Of a stretch of DNA of 64,000 nucleotides, positions 1-11,185 are shown in pieces. The position numbers and the translations under genes are program-made. Where the stretch lies: positions 40,668,466 through 40,732,465 of the forward strand of contig JAPXFY010000016.1 of assembly GCA_030674185.1 (NCBI GenBank). The letters are read 5' to 3'. The notes below the pieces were generated by a model, which was not told the origin of the DNA, searched no databases, and worked only from the letters and a program-made list of their open reading frames with translations. The DNA comes from Monoplex corrugatus. Lineage: Eukaryota > Mollusca > Gastropoda > Littorinimorpha > Ranellidae. The stretch's first letter is position 1; every line of letters begins with the position of its first letter.

Positions 1-605
1 ACATACAAAACGTCAACAGGAAAAAAAAAAGAAAGAAAATTAATTACATATATTGATGCATTTGCGCCCATAATCTGAAGACATGCCCCTGGTGTTGACC
101 GCTCCATCCAATTTATTGTACAGGGGATTTAAAAAACAAACCTGAATACAAATTAAAACATACTTAAAGACACCAAAACATGTACAAAAACGGGCATTAA
201 TTACCTAAAATCGCTTCTGCATGTCTCACCTCCCAGGAGCCAAAAATGCACTTAATACATGTACCCAATTAACAATCCTATGGAAAAGTATGTATGACTT
301 TATTGAACACAGACTGATGAATGGAGCGGCAAGCAGAACATGATAGGAAGAAATTACAGAAGGCGAGCGGCAAGGCAGAACATGATAGGAAGAAATTACA
401 GAAGGCAAAGGAACAAGGCAGAAACAAAGAGAGTGACATACAGATGAATGGAGCAGCAAGGCAGAACATGATAGGAACAAATTACAGAAGGCAAATGAAC
501 AAGGCAGAAACAAAGAGAGTGACAGAAAAGATGACATTTCTAGCACAGAACTTCCAGAAGGTGGGGATACTATTAATACTGAAAGAGCCCCGGCATCCTC
601 ACAGG
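1..605. repeat. Dispersed repeat R1, copy 1 (left-truncated)
   Basis: Shares ordered blocks with 11186-11765 and 31715-32450: a block ending in an ACAGGGGATTTAAAAAA motif, a CACTTAATACATGTACCCAA block, a GCAGAACATGATAGG block and a final GAAAGAGCCC block. Here the AGGCAGAACATGATAGGAAG block (about 35 bp) is present three times in tandem. No coding potential. The class is unknown; smaller pieces occur at 3691-3745, 17253-17300 and 59418-59730. Confidence 0.75.
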
Positions 606-825
606 AGAATTTTTTGGGATGGGGGATTAGAATTTGGACCTTGTTAAAGAGTGATTCAACATGACTGGAAAGTCTGTTTACTCACTTCACCAAAATTTCT
701 CAGCATGCGTTGGCTCCAAATTATATTAGAAAGGTCTTGAAATGAGCAGTGATGAACACAGATAACAGAATCTCCTCATGCACAACAACTTAAATTCCTC
801 ATGGAAAATCTGTTATGATAAGACA

Positions 826-955
826 ATTCATAAACACGTACACTACACTACACTACACAACACTACACTACACTACACTACAACACAATGCAACGCAACA
901 TAATACAATGCATACAAATACAATGAAACACAACACAATACAACAGAATGAATGT
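826..955. repeat. Low-complexity ACACT/AACAC tract
   Basis: Degenerate short-period ACACTACACT / ACAATACAA repeats with no other content. Confidence 0.7.
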
Positions 956-1184
956 AAATAAGCATGCATTGTAACACGCAGAAGAGTTAAGTTGTTAACA
1001 AAAATACCTTTTGGTCCTTCTTTATACATTCACAAAAAAATCTGTTTTAACTGGATAAAAACACATTTCAGTCATTCTGTATAAATAAAAAAATTCCAGT
1101 CTAAAAATCCAATCTAATCAGACAAACACATTTAAGTCATGCTTTGTAGACAAAAAAATCCATTTTAACTCGATAAAACACATT

Positions 1185-1438
1185 TCAGTTACTCTTCATT
1201 GTACCTCTCTACAAAGAAGAACACAGACCTCAAGGCAACCATTTTTCAAGGAAAAACAAAGGCAAAAGGGAAGAAAGGCAGACCTCCAATCTCATACATC
1301 AAAAACATAACAAACAACACTGGCCTAAATATTCAAGAAGCTGTCCACAAAAGTCAAAATATAGCTGTTTGGAAGAGAATAGTGGTGTCAAAGAGTGCAG
1401 CAGCCAACATTGAACCCCATGACACCAACAAGTGAGAG
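1185..1438 (+). mobile_element. LINE-A 3' fragment (C-terminal end of ORF)
   Basis: Reads NTDLKATIFQGKTKAKGKKG then [10 protein letters not shown]...[12 protein letters not shown] and stop. It aligns with the C-terminus of LINE-A at 14155-15569 (GRPPASLARNI...AAANTVPGDADR). A 5'-truncated, diverged copy lying close to the exon 17 donor in the opposite orientation. Confidence 0.75.
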
Positions 1439-1457
1439 CTCCCCACACGTGTCTTAC

Positions 1458-1562
1458 CTGATAGAGCAGAGTGTCCAACATGCTGGCACTGAACACCTGT
1501 CCAGCAGCAAACGGCAAGCGGAAGATGTGGCTCAGGTTGGAGTTCAAAGTGGCCTTCAGTTT
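1458..1562 (-). CDS. KCNT/slo2: KCNT exon 17 (last visible): RCK2
   Basis: Encodes [20 protein letters not shown] then [15 protein letters not shown], matching [24 protein letters not shown] of KCNT. Acceptor GTTTTCAG, donor CAG/GTAAGA. Exactly 35 codons, phase 0 both sides. The family continues after LLYQ for more exons, which are expected beyond the left edge. Confidence 0.95.
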
Positions 1563-2940
1563 CTGAAAACAATCAAACAAAATCTTTGGAGTTAGATCTC
1601 TTGACTGCAAAGAGCACACAAGCACATATGTACACACTTTTCAAGAATGTAAAGAAATTTTGTTTTGTTTTAGCATCAACAGTAGATAATTAACTGATGC
1701 CTGCTACAACAAGGTACCAAGTACATACATACCATGGCAGTATACACACCAACAAATATTGAACCTTTTTGCGATGCACTGGTGACCGGAAGCTGGTGCC
1801 AAAAAAGTTCCCTCCTGATGCACTGTACCCCTGGTGCCGGTACAGCATCTGTTCTCTTAGACGCACCGGCTACATAGTGCCGGTCAAGTTCTGGCAACGT
1901 TTACTGTAAAGAATATCAGGAACAACTATCAGCACTGTTTAGCAGAAGGTTTTAGCTAAGGGACAGAGTCTGTTTAGCTGGCGTTGCTTTACCCTTGATG
2001 CTCTGACTGATAACGACACAAAGTGACCCTCTGACCACGAAATTCAAATGCCATGTGTTAGGTCAGCACTCTCTCTCTTGTAGCAGTACAGGTACAAACA
2101 GGTACAACAATTTCATCTCCCATCCCTACTGTTACTGTTGGAAATAGGAGATAACATTTTTGTTCCTGTCAGAGATAGGAGATGAAAAATGTATCAGATG
2201 AGAGCTGGGAAGTTTTAATACTGTTGGAAAAAGGACATGACATTTTTATACCTGGTGAAGGCAATAGATGGATTTTTCTTTTTAACTCTTTGAAGACGTA
2301 ATATAGTTGCCTTGCACAACCACTGTGGACGCGATCAACGGAACCTGCCACAACCCTTGGTGACGCACGATTTTGGGGGGGTTTAAAAAAATTCTCAAAA
2401 ATACAGATTTTACAGCACAAGAACATATTTTATATCAAAATAAAATTCAGTTTACGCTCTTTGAGCTGAAGCTACATACAAGGACAATACATCTATTCTA
2501 CTTAGCTTCCTAAAAGGTGAAATGGGGTAGGGTTTTGGCTCTGGGAAAGAAGTTTTTGATTAACAGTAATCCAACACATAAAGTCAGTGAAACACCCATT
2601 CTTGACCAGGTAATCCAGAAATCCAGGTAATCACAAGTCCTTGGTATGACCAGAAGATATAAAAGAACAAACACAGCTTTGTTTTCACACAGGTGAAACA
2701 GCAAAGTGATTATGACGATCCTTTGAAGAAGAAGAAGAAGAAGAAGGAGGCCTAAATGTCACCATTTTGGTGCAAGGACGGTCACTCCGGTTGGTTTGGA
2801 TAAAGGCAAGAAACTGTGACTAATCAGGATAAAATCGATGCAAGGGAAGTAACAAACACTTCAGAAGATACCAAAGAGTGTTCCTATATGTGTAGTTAGT
2901 TCCCTTAGACCAGCGACCGGCTTGCATCTATTTTTAAAAA
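1563..2940. other. Intron between exons 17 and 16, unannotated part
   Basis: AT-rich unique-looking intron sequence with a short GAA run (2726-2746). I see no exon, RNA gene or recognisable repeat. Confidence 0.5.
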
Positions 2941-3058
2941 CCGCAGCGGAATATCCGCTATCACGTCTCTAATGGTTTGGCCAGCTGCAGCGGAATGTCC
3001 GCTGTCATGTCTCTAATGGTTTGGCCAGCTGCAGCGGAATATCCGCTGTTACGTCTCC
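2941..3058. repeat. 44-bp tandem repeat with a palindrome in each unit
   Basis: Two and a half copies of a 44-bp unit, each holding the perfect or near-perfect palindrome AGCGGAATATCCGCT, spaced by ACGTCTCTAATGGTTTGGCC. Confidence 0.85.
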
Positions 3059-3089
3059 GAAGAGTTAATCTCTGGGCAATGCTGTTTTT

Positions 3090-3480
3090 GTACCTTTTGG
3101 AGAATGTTTCAGTATCTCTTGGGGATGGATGTTTTTGTATTCTCTTGGAGACAAATACTTTTGTATCTCTTGGAGATGGATGTTTTTGTATTCTCTTGGA
3201 GACAAATACTTTTGTATCTCTGGAGATGGATGTTTTTGTATTCTCTTGGAGACAAATACTTTTGTATCTCTTCGGAGATGGATTTTTTGTATTCTCTTGG
3301 AGACAAATACTTTTGTATCTCTTGGAGATGGATATTTTGTATCTCTTGGAGAAAATACTTTTGTATCTTTGGAGATGATAAATTTGTATCTCTTGGAGAA
3401 AGAACTTTATATCTTGGAAATGATATTTTTTGTCTCTCTTGGAGATGGATATGGTTTTGTATCTCCAGGAGACAGAAGAT
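3090..3480. repeat. Minisatellite beside the exon 16 donor
   Basis: Repeated CTCTTGGAGATGGAT and CTCTTGGAGACAAATAC segments, each followed by TTTTGTAT, giving composite units near 46-50 bp that decay to the right. It starts about 45 bp past the exon 16 donor. Long open frames here are repeat artefacts. Confidence 0.85.
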
Positions 3481-3525
3481 GGAAATTCTTCAAGATAACA
3501 GGGAGAAAAAAAATAAATTGAGTAC

Positions 3526-3635
3526 CTGTTCCAAGTGTGAGATTTTATGCGAGTAGACATCCTGTGCAAAAGTGCATGAACCTCATGTTAGAGGCCTGGC
3601 TCAGTTCTGTAATGATGTTGGCATTGGGAAATAAT
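3526..3635 (-). CDS. KCNT/slo2: KCNT exon 16: RCK2, with frameshift
   Basis: Encodes LFPNANIITELSQASNMRFM, the most conserved part of RCK2. After MHF the frame reaches TAA. In a neighbouring frame it continues AQDVYSHKISHLEQ up to donor CAG/GTACTC, matching the family's AKDSYSLALSKLEK. The family has FRA here and the bases read TTTTGCA, so a 2-base loss (or 1-base gain) fits. Acceptor TGTGTTACAG. Length 110 breaks the otherwise consistent phases (phase 2 in, phase 0 expected out). Confidence 0.88.
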
Positions 3636-3894
3636 CTGTAACACACACACACATTCATGTTGTACACACAGAGAAAGTTCACTTCATATTGCTTATAGCC
3701 CAGCCAACTACTACAGCCATATCAGGGCTAACACCATGTCAAAAACGACAACCCGAACAGTTGAAAACCATGCTCACACAAAGAAAACATCATAAACATT
3801 ATTATTACTACCATTATCCTGACTATTTTTATTATCAATGTTTAAAGCCCAGCCAAATGCACAGTGCTGATGTAATGTACAAACAAAATCCCCT

Positions 3895-4064
3895 TAACCT
3901 TTTGCCTTCTGAATCCTGTTTACCAGCATCCTGCATGGTCAACCTTGCTAACAAAGCAAAAACTTAACTCTTTGACTCCATCACCCTATCCACCAGCTTC
4001 CTACAGGAAGTGAAAGGGTTAAGTTTTTGCAGCTGGTGGATAGGGTGTGAGAGTCAAATGGTTA
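3895..4064. mobile_element. TTAA-ended hairpin MITE, copy 1
   Basis: Ends near CTTAACCTTTTG and CAAATGGTTAA; an internal inverted repeat pairs CCCTATCCACCAGC with GCTGGTGGATAGGG. Same organisation as copies at 28557, 30074 and 46626. No coding capacity; a non-autonomous DNA element, by structure. Confidence 0.75.
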
Positions 4065-4319
4065 AACAAAAAAGCTGTTTGTATACATGTGAAAGTAACT
4101 GCAAAATACACTGTCATATACAACCATTTACCAAACTGAATTCATACTCTTGTACAAATAAACGTAACACAGAGACACATACATTAATAAACAAAAGCAC
4201 ATACTGAAATATATGGAGCCATCGTATATATACATTGTTTTTCATTTATGAGCAATAAGCATTCTTTTTTTTCCCATGACCATCCCATTTTCTCTGCCAA
4301 CTTAAAAACTTGGATTTTT

Positions 4320-4727
4320 TTTTTTTTTTTTTAACAATGCAATGATGATCAGGATGTTGATGAGGATACTAATCATGATGCTATGAAGTTCATCTAGGAC
4401 GAGACTGCCTGACATGGCTGTACTCTCCTCTTACTATCATAATATATCCTGGCATCAACCAGGCCCAAGAAATACAGACACCTGTAGTGCTGGTCAGAAG
4501 ATTTGAGCAACACCCTCAATGATGAATCCGAGAAGTGGATGTGACTCCAGTGTGTGGTTTCTGTTTTCCCAATGAGCTTATAGCACGCCAAACTCAGGGT
4601 AGGCGGCGGATAGAGCCAAAAAATCACTCAATGATATAGTTTTGAGGGGACTGATGGGGATTCGAACCCACAGCCTTCCAGTCGGTAGTCCGTTGCATTA
4701 ACCAGTACACCTCAGCAACTGGCTGCA
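4320..4727 (-). mobile_element. SINE-1 (tRNA-derived), minus copy
   Basis: On the minus strand a tRNA-like head has an A-box-like TGGTTAATGC and a canonical B box GGGTTCGAATCC, followed by a body with CCCAATGAGC, CTGGTCAGAAG and a GAT-rich tail. The same body recurs at 16209-16598 (+), 16717-17093 (-), 15617-15727 (-) and 46470-46600 (+). Confidence 0.82.
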
Positions 4728-4890
4728 CAATGAGTATTCTTTGACATGGACTGTTTGCACTGTGCAAATGGAATTATTGTAGTAATAATGACATATGTTT
4801 GCACCATACAAACAGAATCATTATAATTACGACATACCGTTGGCCCTCATCCCATGCCCTACACCACACATCTTACACAAATATACACAC

Positions 4891-5043
4891 CTGAAGATGG
4901 TCTGGACAGCGATGATGGTTTCAGAATCCACTAATGTCTCCTCCGCTTTGCTCTTTTTGTCCATATCTTTGGCAGAGGGTTCTCGGTTGACCACCACCAA
5001 ATGGCTGGCCTTGTTGATTCCTGCTTTCAAGAGATCGTCCAGG
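4891..5043 (-). CDS. KCNT/slo2: KCNT exon 15: RCK2
   Basis: Encodes LDDLLKAGINKASHLVVVNR...ETIIAVQTIF, matching LDSLLQCGI..ADNLVVVDKE...KTIVNVQTMF. Donor TTCAG/GTGTGT; the acceptor is GTGTGTCAG inside a long (TG)n tract rather than a normal pyrimidine tract. Phase 2 in and out. Confidence 0.94.
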
Positions 5044-5355
5044 CTGACACACACACACACACATATGCATAAACACACATACAGACACACATGCAAACAC
5101 ACACATATGCATACATACACAAAAACACACACACATACATATACATACACATCACCACATATACACATACATACACACAAACACACACACATACATACAC
5201 ATAAATACAAACACACACACACACAACAAAACATACACACACACACACACAACACAAACAATTCACATACAAACACACATGCATACACACACACACATAC
5301 ACATACATACACACATAAACACACACACATACACACACATAAACACACAAACAAA

Positions 5356-5413
<58 letters not shown>
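5044..5413. repeat. CA-rich microsatellite abutting the exon 15 acceptor
   Basis: Imperfect (CA)n with CATA and AAAC interruptions. On the gene strand it is a (TG)n tract ending in the CAG acceptor of exon 15. Confidence 0.9.
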
Positions 5414-5415
<2 letters not shown>

Positions 5416-5699
5416 GTAAAATTTTCAGCCAACTGGCCTTTGTCAAGCGTATACTAAAGGCAATAAAGAAGAAATGCACAACACTTAGCAAAAAACAAAC
5501 CAAAAAAAAGTAGACAACTTCCCTGAATAGCATTGAACAGGCAGAAAATGGAAGATCATGACATTAATTACAGTTTATAGGAAACGTTTTTCATTAATCT
5601 CTCCCCTTTCCTACCCATTTATTCTGTACTCCATATCCCAAAGAAAATTCAGTGAGATGCCATATCTATTTCTGATTTCACTATATCTCATCAACTCAT

Positions 5700-6026
5700 A
5701 ATCATCATCATCACGTGCCCTGCTGCATGGTGTTGACCATTATGGCCCTCCATACCAATTCTATCTTCTGTCACTGCAAGTACATCTCCCATCCCATCTG
5801 TCTTCATCCACTGTGCAAGTCTGTCTGATATTTTCTCCCTAGGTCTACCTGGTACTCTTTTTCCCTCCAGTTTTCCTGTTGTGACTAGGTGCTCAAATTT
5901 TTCTTGCCTCATAAAATGTCCTATAAATGTTGCTTGTCTTTTCCTAATCTTCATTAATGTTCTTTCTGTGTTTGCCTCTTTCAAGACAGTCTCGTTTGTT
6001 TTCTTTGCTGTCCATAGAACTCTTAA
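5700..6026 (-). mobile_element. LINE-B 3' fragment
   Basis: Minus strand reads MLRVLWTAKKTNETVLKEA..., then IRKRQATFIGHFMR and LVTTGKLEGKRVPGRPREK..., homologous to the end of LINE-B at 6930-8745. Ends in a GATGATGAT tail. 5'-truncated. Confidence 0.82.
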
Positions 6027-6029
6027 CAA

Positions 6030-6929
6030 AAAAGAAAAAAAGAAAAAAGAGAACAGAAAAAAGTCTCATGTCTGCAATGAACATATCGAAATCGAAGAGT
6101 TTTCACATCTTCTTCCCCACCTCCTCATTTACTCGTCAATCATACCAGTCATTTTTATCACTATCTGTATTGCTTATGAATTCTTTGGTGCTTCCAGAGC
6201 CGTAAAAATGTGAATAACAAGTAGGGCCAGCCATGTCAAGGAAAGACTGTCCACATACACAACCAAACAATTATGAAAAAAAAAAGACTGAAAGAAAATG
6301 GCCAGATCACAATTTTGCAAGGGAGGGCATTGTACTTGGTTTTTAAGCCAAACAGTCATATCCTTTAACGTATCAATCCTGCTGATGTGAGCAACAAGTC
6401 CAGTGCCAGTGGTATACAGTGAGTACTGTTCAGCTTGAAAAACCTCGAACTGGAGCAGTAAAGGGATTAACCTGCTTAGAACGATGAACCATGATCGTGG
6501 CTTTACCGTCCAAGCACAATGAGCCACAATCCTGGCTCCATTCTATCTCCCACTGAATACTGTCCAATCTATAAAGCGAACACAAATTGACCAATCAGAA
6601 GGCTTCTTTTACGTGGCCTCTGCCTTCTTTCCTTCACAAGGTCACCATTCTGCTGTTCTTCGATTGATGTCTACAAGTTTTTGCACAAAACTGAGTGAGA
6701 TTGGGACTGACCATGAAGGTTGAGAAGTTGGTACTTGCTTGTTGACAGTGAGTCTGGTGATGATTATGAGGTAAATATGGCTTATTTTTGGTTCTAAATG
6801 AACAAGAGAGGTTCGAGCACATGATGAAGGGCATTTTTATCACAATCAGTCCACTGATGGACTGCGGGTCGTCGTTCAGTTTGGTTTGTTTAGATTGTAC
6901 TTATCGCAGGTACACTTTTAACTGTGTAT
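6030..6929. other. Intron, unannotated
   Basis: Mixed AT-rich sequence; no exon, RNA or clear repeat recognised. Confidence 0.45.
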
Positions 6930-8745
6930 TGTGCCAGGGAAATGAGGAGATATACAGGAAGATAAACAAAGAAATCAGGAATAGGTGCAATGAAGCTAAG
7001 GAAGCTTGGCTGAACACAAAATGCAAAGAAATAAAAGACCGACACAAAATGGATCTTCAGGGTATGTACAGACGAATTGAAGAAATTGTCCACAGGAAAA
7101 ATACATGCACATCAACTGGTTGCTTAAAATGAAAGATGGCACGCTTATCATGGAAAAAGACAAAATATTGGACAGATGGGGAGAGTACATTAAAGACCTT
7201 TTTGAGGATGACAGAAACGAAGAATACATTACAAAAAGAACTTTGAAGGACCACCCATAATGAAAGATGAAGTTAGAACAGCATGGAAAAAGATGAAACC
7301 AGGAAAAGCCCCAGGACCAGACAACATTACTACAGAGATGATAGAAGCCCTGGAGGAATTTGGCATAGAAAAAATAAGTCCTCCTAAATGAAATTTACAA
7401 CACTGGAAAAATCCCCAAAGATATGTCAAAATCAATTTTCATTGCACTTCCAAAGAAGACAGGGGCTATAGAATGCTGAACTCCATCGCACAATCAGTTT
7501 GATGAGTCATGTAACAAAAATCCTGTTAAGAATAATCATGATGAGGACAAGGAATAGAATCAAAAGAGAAATAGCAGAAGAACAGTGTGGAATTGTGGAA
7601 GGGAAAGGAACTATTAATGCCATATACATCCTAAGAACTATCATAGAGAGGTCAATTGAGATGAATAAGGATTTGTATTTATGCTTTGTTGACTATACTG
7701 AGGCTTTCGATTGGGTAAGACATGAAGAATTGATCAACCAACTGGAGAGACTCAATGTTGATGGAAAAGATCTACGAATAATCAGAAATATGTACTGGGA
7801 ACAAACAGCTGCAATGAGAACAGAAAACAATATAAGCTCTTTCCAAAACATCAAAAGGAGTCAGACAGGGTTGTCTTTTGTCACCAGATCTGTTTTCACT
7901 TTACAGTGAAAACATAATGAGAAACCTAGAGAAAGACCCTGGATTAAAGGTTGGAGGGAAAATGATAAACAACATTCGATACGCAGATGACACCATGCTA
8001 ATTGCAGAAAATGAAAGGGACCTACAAAACCTTGTGAATATACTAGAAATAGAAAGCAAAGGTAAGGGGTTGGAACTAAACAGCAGGAAGACTGAAGTCA
8101 TGCTGATCAGTAAAAAACATGAAATCCCCTCATGCAAAATAACAAATGGCACAACCCTGACACAGGTTAATAAGTTCAAATACCTGGGAACTGTCATTTC
8201 ATCAGACGGCAGATGCACATCGGAAATAGCCGGCAGAATCGGCCAAGCCAAAACAGCATTCAAGAAGATGACAAGCATTCTTACCAACAAATGCCTATCA
8301 ATTAACATCAGGAGGAGAGTTCTTGAATGTACTGTTGTATGGATGTGAGGCTTGGACAGTCAACAAGCAAAACCAGAACAAGATTGAGGCAGCTGAGATG
8401 TAGTTTCTAGAAGAAAGTTGAGAGTTCCATGGACAGCAAAGAAAACAAACGAGACAGTCTTGATGGAGGCAGACACAAGTAGATCACTCATAAGGAAGAT
8501 TAGAAAAAGACAGACAACATTTATAGGCCATTTTATTTAGGAAGGGGGATTTGGCGCACCTGGTCACAACAGGAAAGCTGTAGGGAAAGAGAGCACCAGG
8601 TAGACCCAGGAGTTAATGCTAGACGGACTTGCGGAGTGGCTGAAGACGAGAAGGGTGGAGGAGATGCTTGGGGCAACAAGAGATAGAGACAGAAGAAAGT
8701 CCACGATCGCCAACATCATGCGGCAGGGCACCGGATGATGATGAT
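6930..8745 (+). mobile_element. LINE-B non-LTR retrotransposon, 5'-truncated and decayed
   Basis: Encodes the central and C-terminal part of a reverse transcriptase. From left: a pre-RT segment (CNEAKEAWLNTKCKEIKDR), palm motif LYLCFVDYTEAFDWV, then after a frameshift near 7870 the catalytic IRYADDTMLI (YADD at 7980-7991), FKYLGTVISSDGR and, from about 8340, the GCEAWTV thumb-like region in pieces. Several stops and frameshifts make it non-functional. The 3' end is GGCAGGGCACCGGATGATGAT, i.e. a (GAT)n tail shared with its other copies. Probably an RTE-like clade by the short 3' end; clade not certain. Confidence 0.85.
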
Positions 8746-8759
8746 GATTGTGCCAAAGG

Positions 8760-9048
8760 GGGTTAATCATTATCAGGTTCAAAACAATTTAATCATGATC
8801 AGGTTCAAAACACAAACAACATTTAATCATGATCTGGTTCAAAACAAACAATTTAATCATGATCAGGTTCAAAACAAACAATTTATAATTCCCAAAATAA
8901 TCAGATGTTCAAAACAAACAATTTAATCATGATCTGGTTCAAAACAAACAATTTAATCATGATCAGGTTCAAAACAAACAATTTAATCATGATCAGGTTC
9001 AAAACAAACAATTTAATCATGATCAGGTTCAAAACAAACAATTTACCA
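8760..9048. repeat. 30-bp minisatellite
   Basis: About nine copies of a unit containing AATTTAATCATGATCAGGTT then CAAAACAAAC; each unit has the palindrome ATCATGAT. Confidence 0.92.
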
Positions 9049-9103
9049 GTTACATTCACATACACAAAAGCTATAAACACATGAGATCTGTTGCACATAT
9101 TGT

Positions 9104-9180
9104 GGCCCTGTCAGCTCAGTGGGTCAGAATGCCATGCTGATGATGCAGAGCTCTTGGGTTCAGCCCCCAGGCTGGCCACA
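9104..9180 (+). repeat. tRNA-like SINE head
   Basis: A-box-like TCAGCTCAGTGGG and B-box-like GGGTTCAGCCCCC at tRNA spacing. No acceptor-stem pairing strong enough for a tRNA gene; read as a SINE head. Confidence 0.5.
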
Positions 9181-9230
9181 GTTAATTTTTTTACATGGGC
9201 TGGCTGACTGTTCTGACTGAACTTGAGACA

Positions 9231-9329
9231 TAGTCTTGAGCTCAAGACCACAGGTCTTAGAACACTATCACCCTGACTACATAGTCTTGAGCTCAAGACC
9301 ACAGGTCTTAGAACACTATCACCCTGACT
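9231..9329. repeat. Tandem duplication of ~50 bp
   Basis: Two essentially identical copies running from TAGTCTTGAGCTCAAGACC to ATCACCCTGACT; each holds the palindrome GTCTTGAGCTCAAGAC. Confidence 0.9.
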
Positions 9330-9649
9330 TGTTAAAATTTTGTTAAAATTAATTTGTTCGCTACCCATCAATCATTATGGAGGTCCCCTTTCAAGAGAAT
9401 GGAGAAGAGTGGCAGAATGGTTCAGACGTTTGCCTGCCAATAACTAAACTTGAGGTTCCAAGGCTAACTCCCCATAGAGGCCTCAACTTTTCTCCTCAGT
9501 TTGACCAGAAAATCAAACTGAACGTCTAGTCCTTCAAAACGGAATGAAAAACGAGTTGAACCCATTTGCCTTCTGGCTGCGCACATTTAAGGTCCCACAG
9601 CATGAAGAGCAGAGCATTGCCCGGCTGCCTTGGTATGAAATACTGGAGA

Positions 9650-10122
9650 GATAGGTTGATTTCCCATGTCCCACCCCCTTGAAGACCAACTAGCTTAGGT
9701 TGATTTCCCATGTCCCACCCCCTGAAGACCAACTAGCTTAGGTTGATTTCCCATGTCCCACCCCTTGAAGACCAACTAGCTTAGGTTGATTTCCCATGTC
9801 CCACCCCTTGAAGACCAACTAGCTTAGGTTGATTTCCCATGTCCCACCCCTTGAAGACCAACTAGCTTAGGTTGATTTCCCGTGTCCCACCCCCTGAAGA
9901 CCAACTAGCTTAGGTTGATTTCCCATGTCCCACCCCTTGAAGACCAACTAGCTTAGGTTGATTTCCCATGTCCCACCCCTTGAAGACCAACTAGCTTAGG
10001 TTGATTTCCCATGTCCCACCCCTTGAAGACCAACTAGCTTAGGTTGATTTCCCATGTCCCACCCCCTGAAGACCAACTAGCTTAGGTTGATTTCCCATGT
10101 CCCACCCCTTGAAGACCAACTA
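9650..10122. repeat. 43-bp minisatellite, ~11 copies
   Basis: Unit begins AGGTTGATTTCCCATGTCCC and ends AAGACCAACTAGCTT; copies are nearly identical, which implies recent amplification or homogenisation. Confidence 0.95.
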
Positions 10123-10275
10123 GTCTTCTTGCCTTTCTGAAATCTTGATTTCAAGACCTTGCCAGCACATGCGGTCCTGCAAAGGATCAGGGAATCTGTC
10201 AGGTAAGCTGCTGGCAGATTTGGGTGGAGCTCATATGGAATTGTGCAAGTGCAATGAATCCCTCTAGAACAAGGA
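10123..10275 (+). mobile_element. SINE-2 fragment
   Basis: Matches the 3' half of SINE-2: an ACCTTGCCAGCACATG block, then CTGTCAG...GCTG and GTGCAATGAATCCCTC. Confidence 0.6.
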
Positions 10276-10379
10276 CCAAACTCTAGACTCTGTCCCAGAA
10301 ACATGATTTTGAAATACACTATGATATCTGTAAGAAAAAACAACTCACTTTCAATACATTCATTATTTTAGTCTCTCTC

Positions 10380-10660
10380 CAGCTGTCTCAGCTGACACGA
10401 GCTGTGGACTCAAGATGCGATGTCTCAAGTCTGACCGCAGCCCACAACATAAAACCTGGCCTGTTGGCTGCATACCTTACTGCTACAATAATTTCTAGTG
10501 CTATCAGTGTTTCATAGGTCCCACTCACTCTTAGTCCACTTTAAGACATTGCCAGCGCACAGGACTTTGCTGAGACTAAAAGTCTGCCTGATAACTGCTG
10601 TCAAATTTAAGTAGAACGCATACGGAACTGCCCGAGTGTGATAAATCCCTCACAAATTTC
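10380..10660 (+). mobile_element. SINE-2 copy, plus strand
   Basis: Ordered blocks shared with 21055-21345, 32485-32755 and 35885-36350 (all minus): a degenerate tRNA-like head, CTGGCCTGTTGGCTGC, AAGACATTGCCAGCGCA, and a tail ending GATAAATCCCTCAC. Diverged copy beside exon 14. Confidence 0.65.
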
Positions 10661-10765
10661 ATATTCTTATTCTCCACCAATTCTCTCCCTCTAGCACAAG
10701 ACCAGAAGTCAATCACACTACATGAGGGAAGTGAACACTTGTAGCCAGCAAACTATGGATTTTAC

Positions 10766-10837
10766 CTGGTGATGGAGCCTTGCATCCAGAACACCAGGGG
10801 GAACATGGCAATGAAGTCCAGAAACATGGGCTCCGGT
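10766..10837 (-). CDS. KCNT/slo2: KCNT exon 14: RCK2
   Basis: A 72-base exon encoding PPEPMFLDFIAMFPLVFWMQ then GSIT, matching FLEAICCFPMVYYMEGSVD. Acceptor TTTTGCAG, donor CCAG/GTAAAA. Phase 2 in and out. Confidence 0.92.
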
Positions 10838-11095
10838 CTGCAAAAGGAAAATACAACGTGATAAAATGAAAAGTTTCTTGCTGGAGTTTCGCTGCAAAGG
10901 GTTTGGTAGAGACATGTATGGCAAAGTCATGCATCATGTACAGGGTTTGGTGTCGACAAGTTTCAAGCTACATTCCTAAAGTGTGCTAGTTTACAGCTCT
11001 GCTGATATCTAATGCTAGAAACCACACAGATTAGAAAATCACTATTATTTCTAAACAACAACAATCATCACCATCATCACTGCAAGTGACAGATG

Positions 11096-11165
11096 TGATT
11101 ATCAAGTAGCTGGGATATCAGACTTCGAATCTGAAGGTCTGGGTTCAATCCTGCCTGTTTACCAC
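11096..11165 (+). repeat. tRNA-like SINE head
   Basis: B-box-like GGGTTCAATCC preceded by TCGAATCTGAAGGTC; no body assigned. It precedes R1 copy 2. Confidence 0.4.
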
Positions 11166-11185
11166 CTTTATTGTTATTGTTAATG

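Noticed and set aside
2961..3569. 130-200-codon frames over the 3.1-3.5 kb minisatellite
   Set aside because: Repeat-driven; both strands are open equally.
4795..5533. Long His/Thr-rich or Cys/Val-rich open frames over CA/GT tracts (also at 13.6, 20.4, 33.1, 35.5, 46.9, 49.3 kb)
   Set aside because: Dinucleotide repeats lack stops; these are composition artefacts.
9104..9180. Functional tRNA gene
   Set aside because: A and B boxes are present but no convincing acceptor stem or anticodon loop; fits a SINE head.
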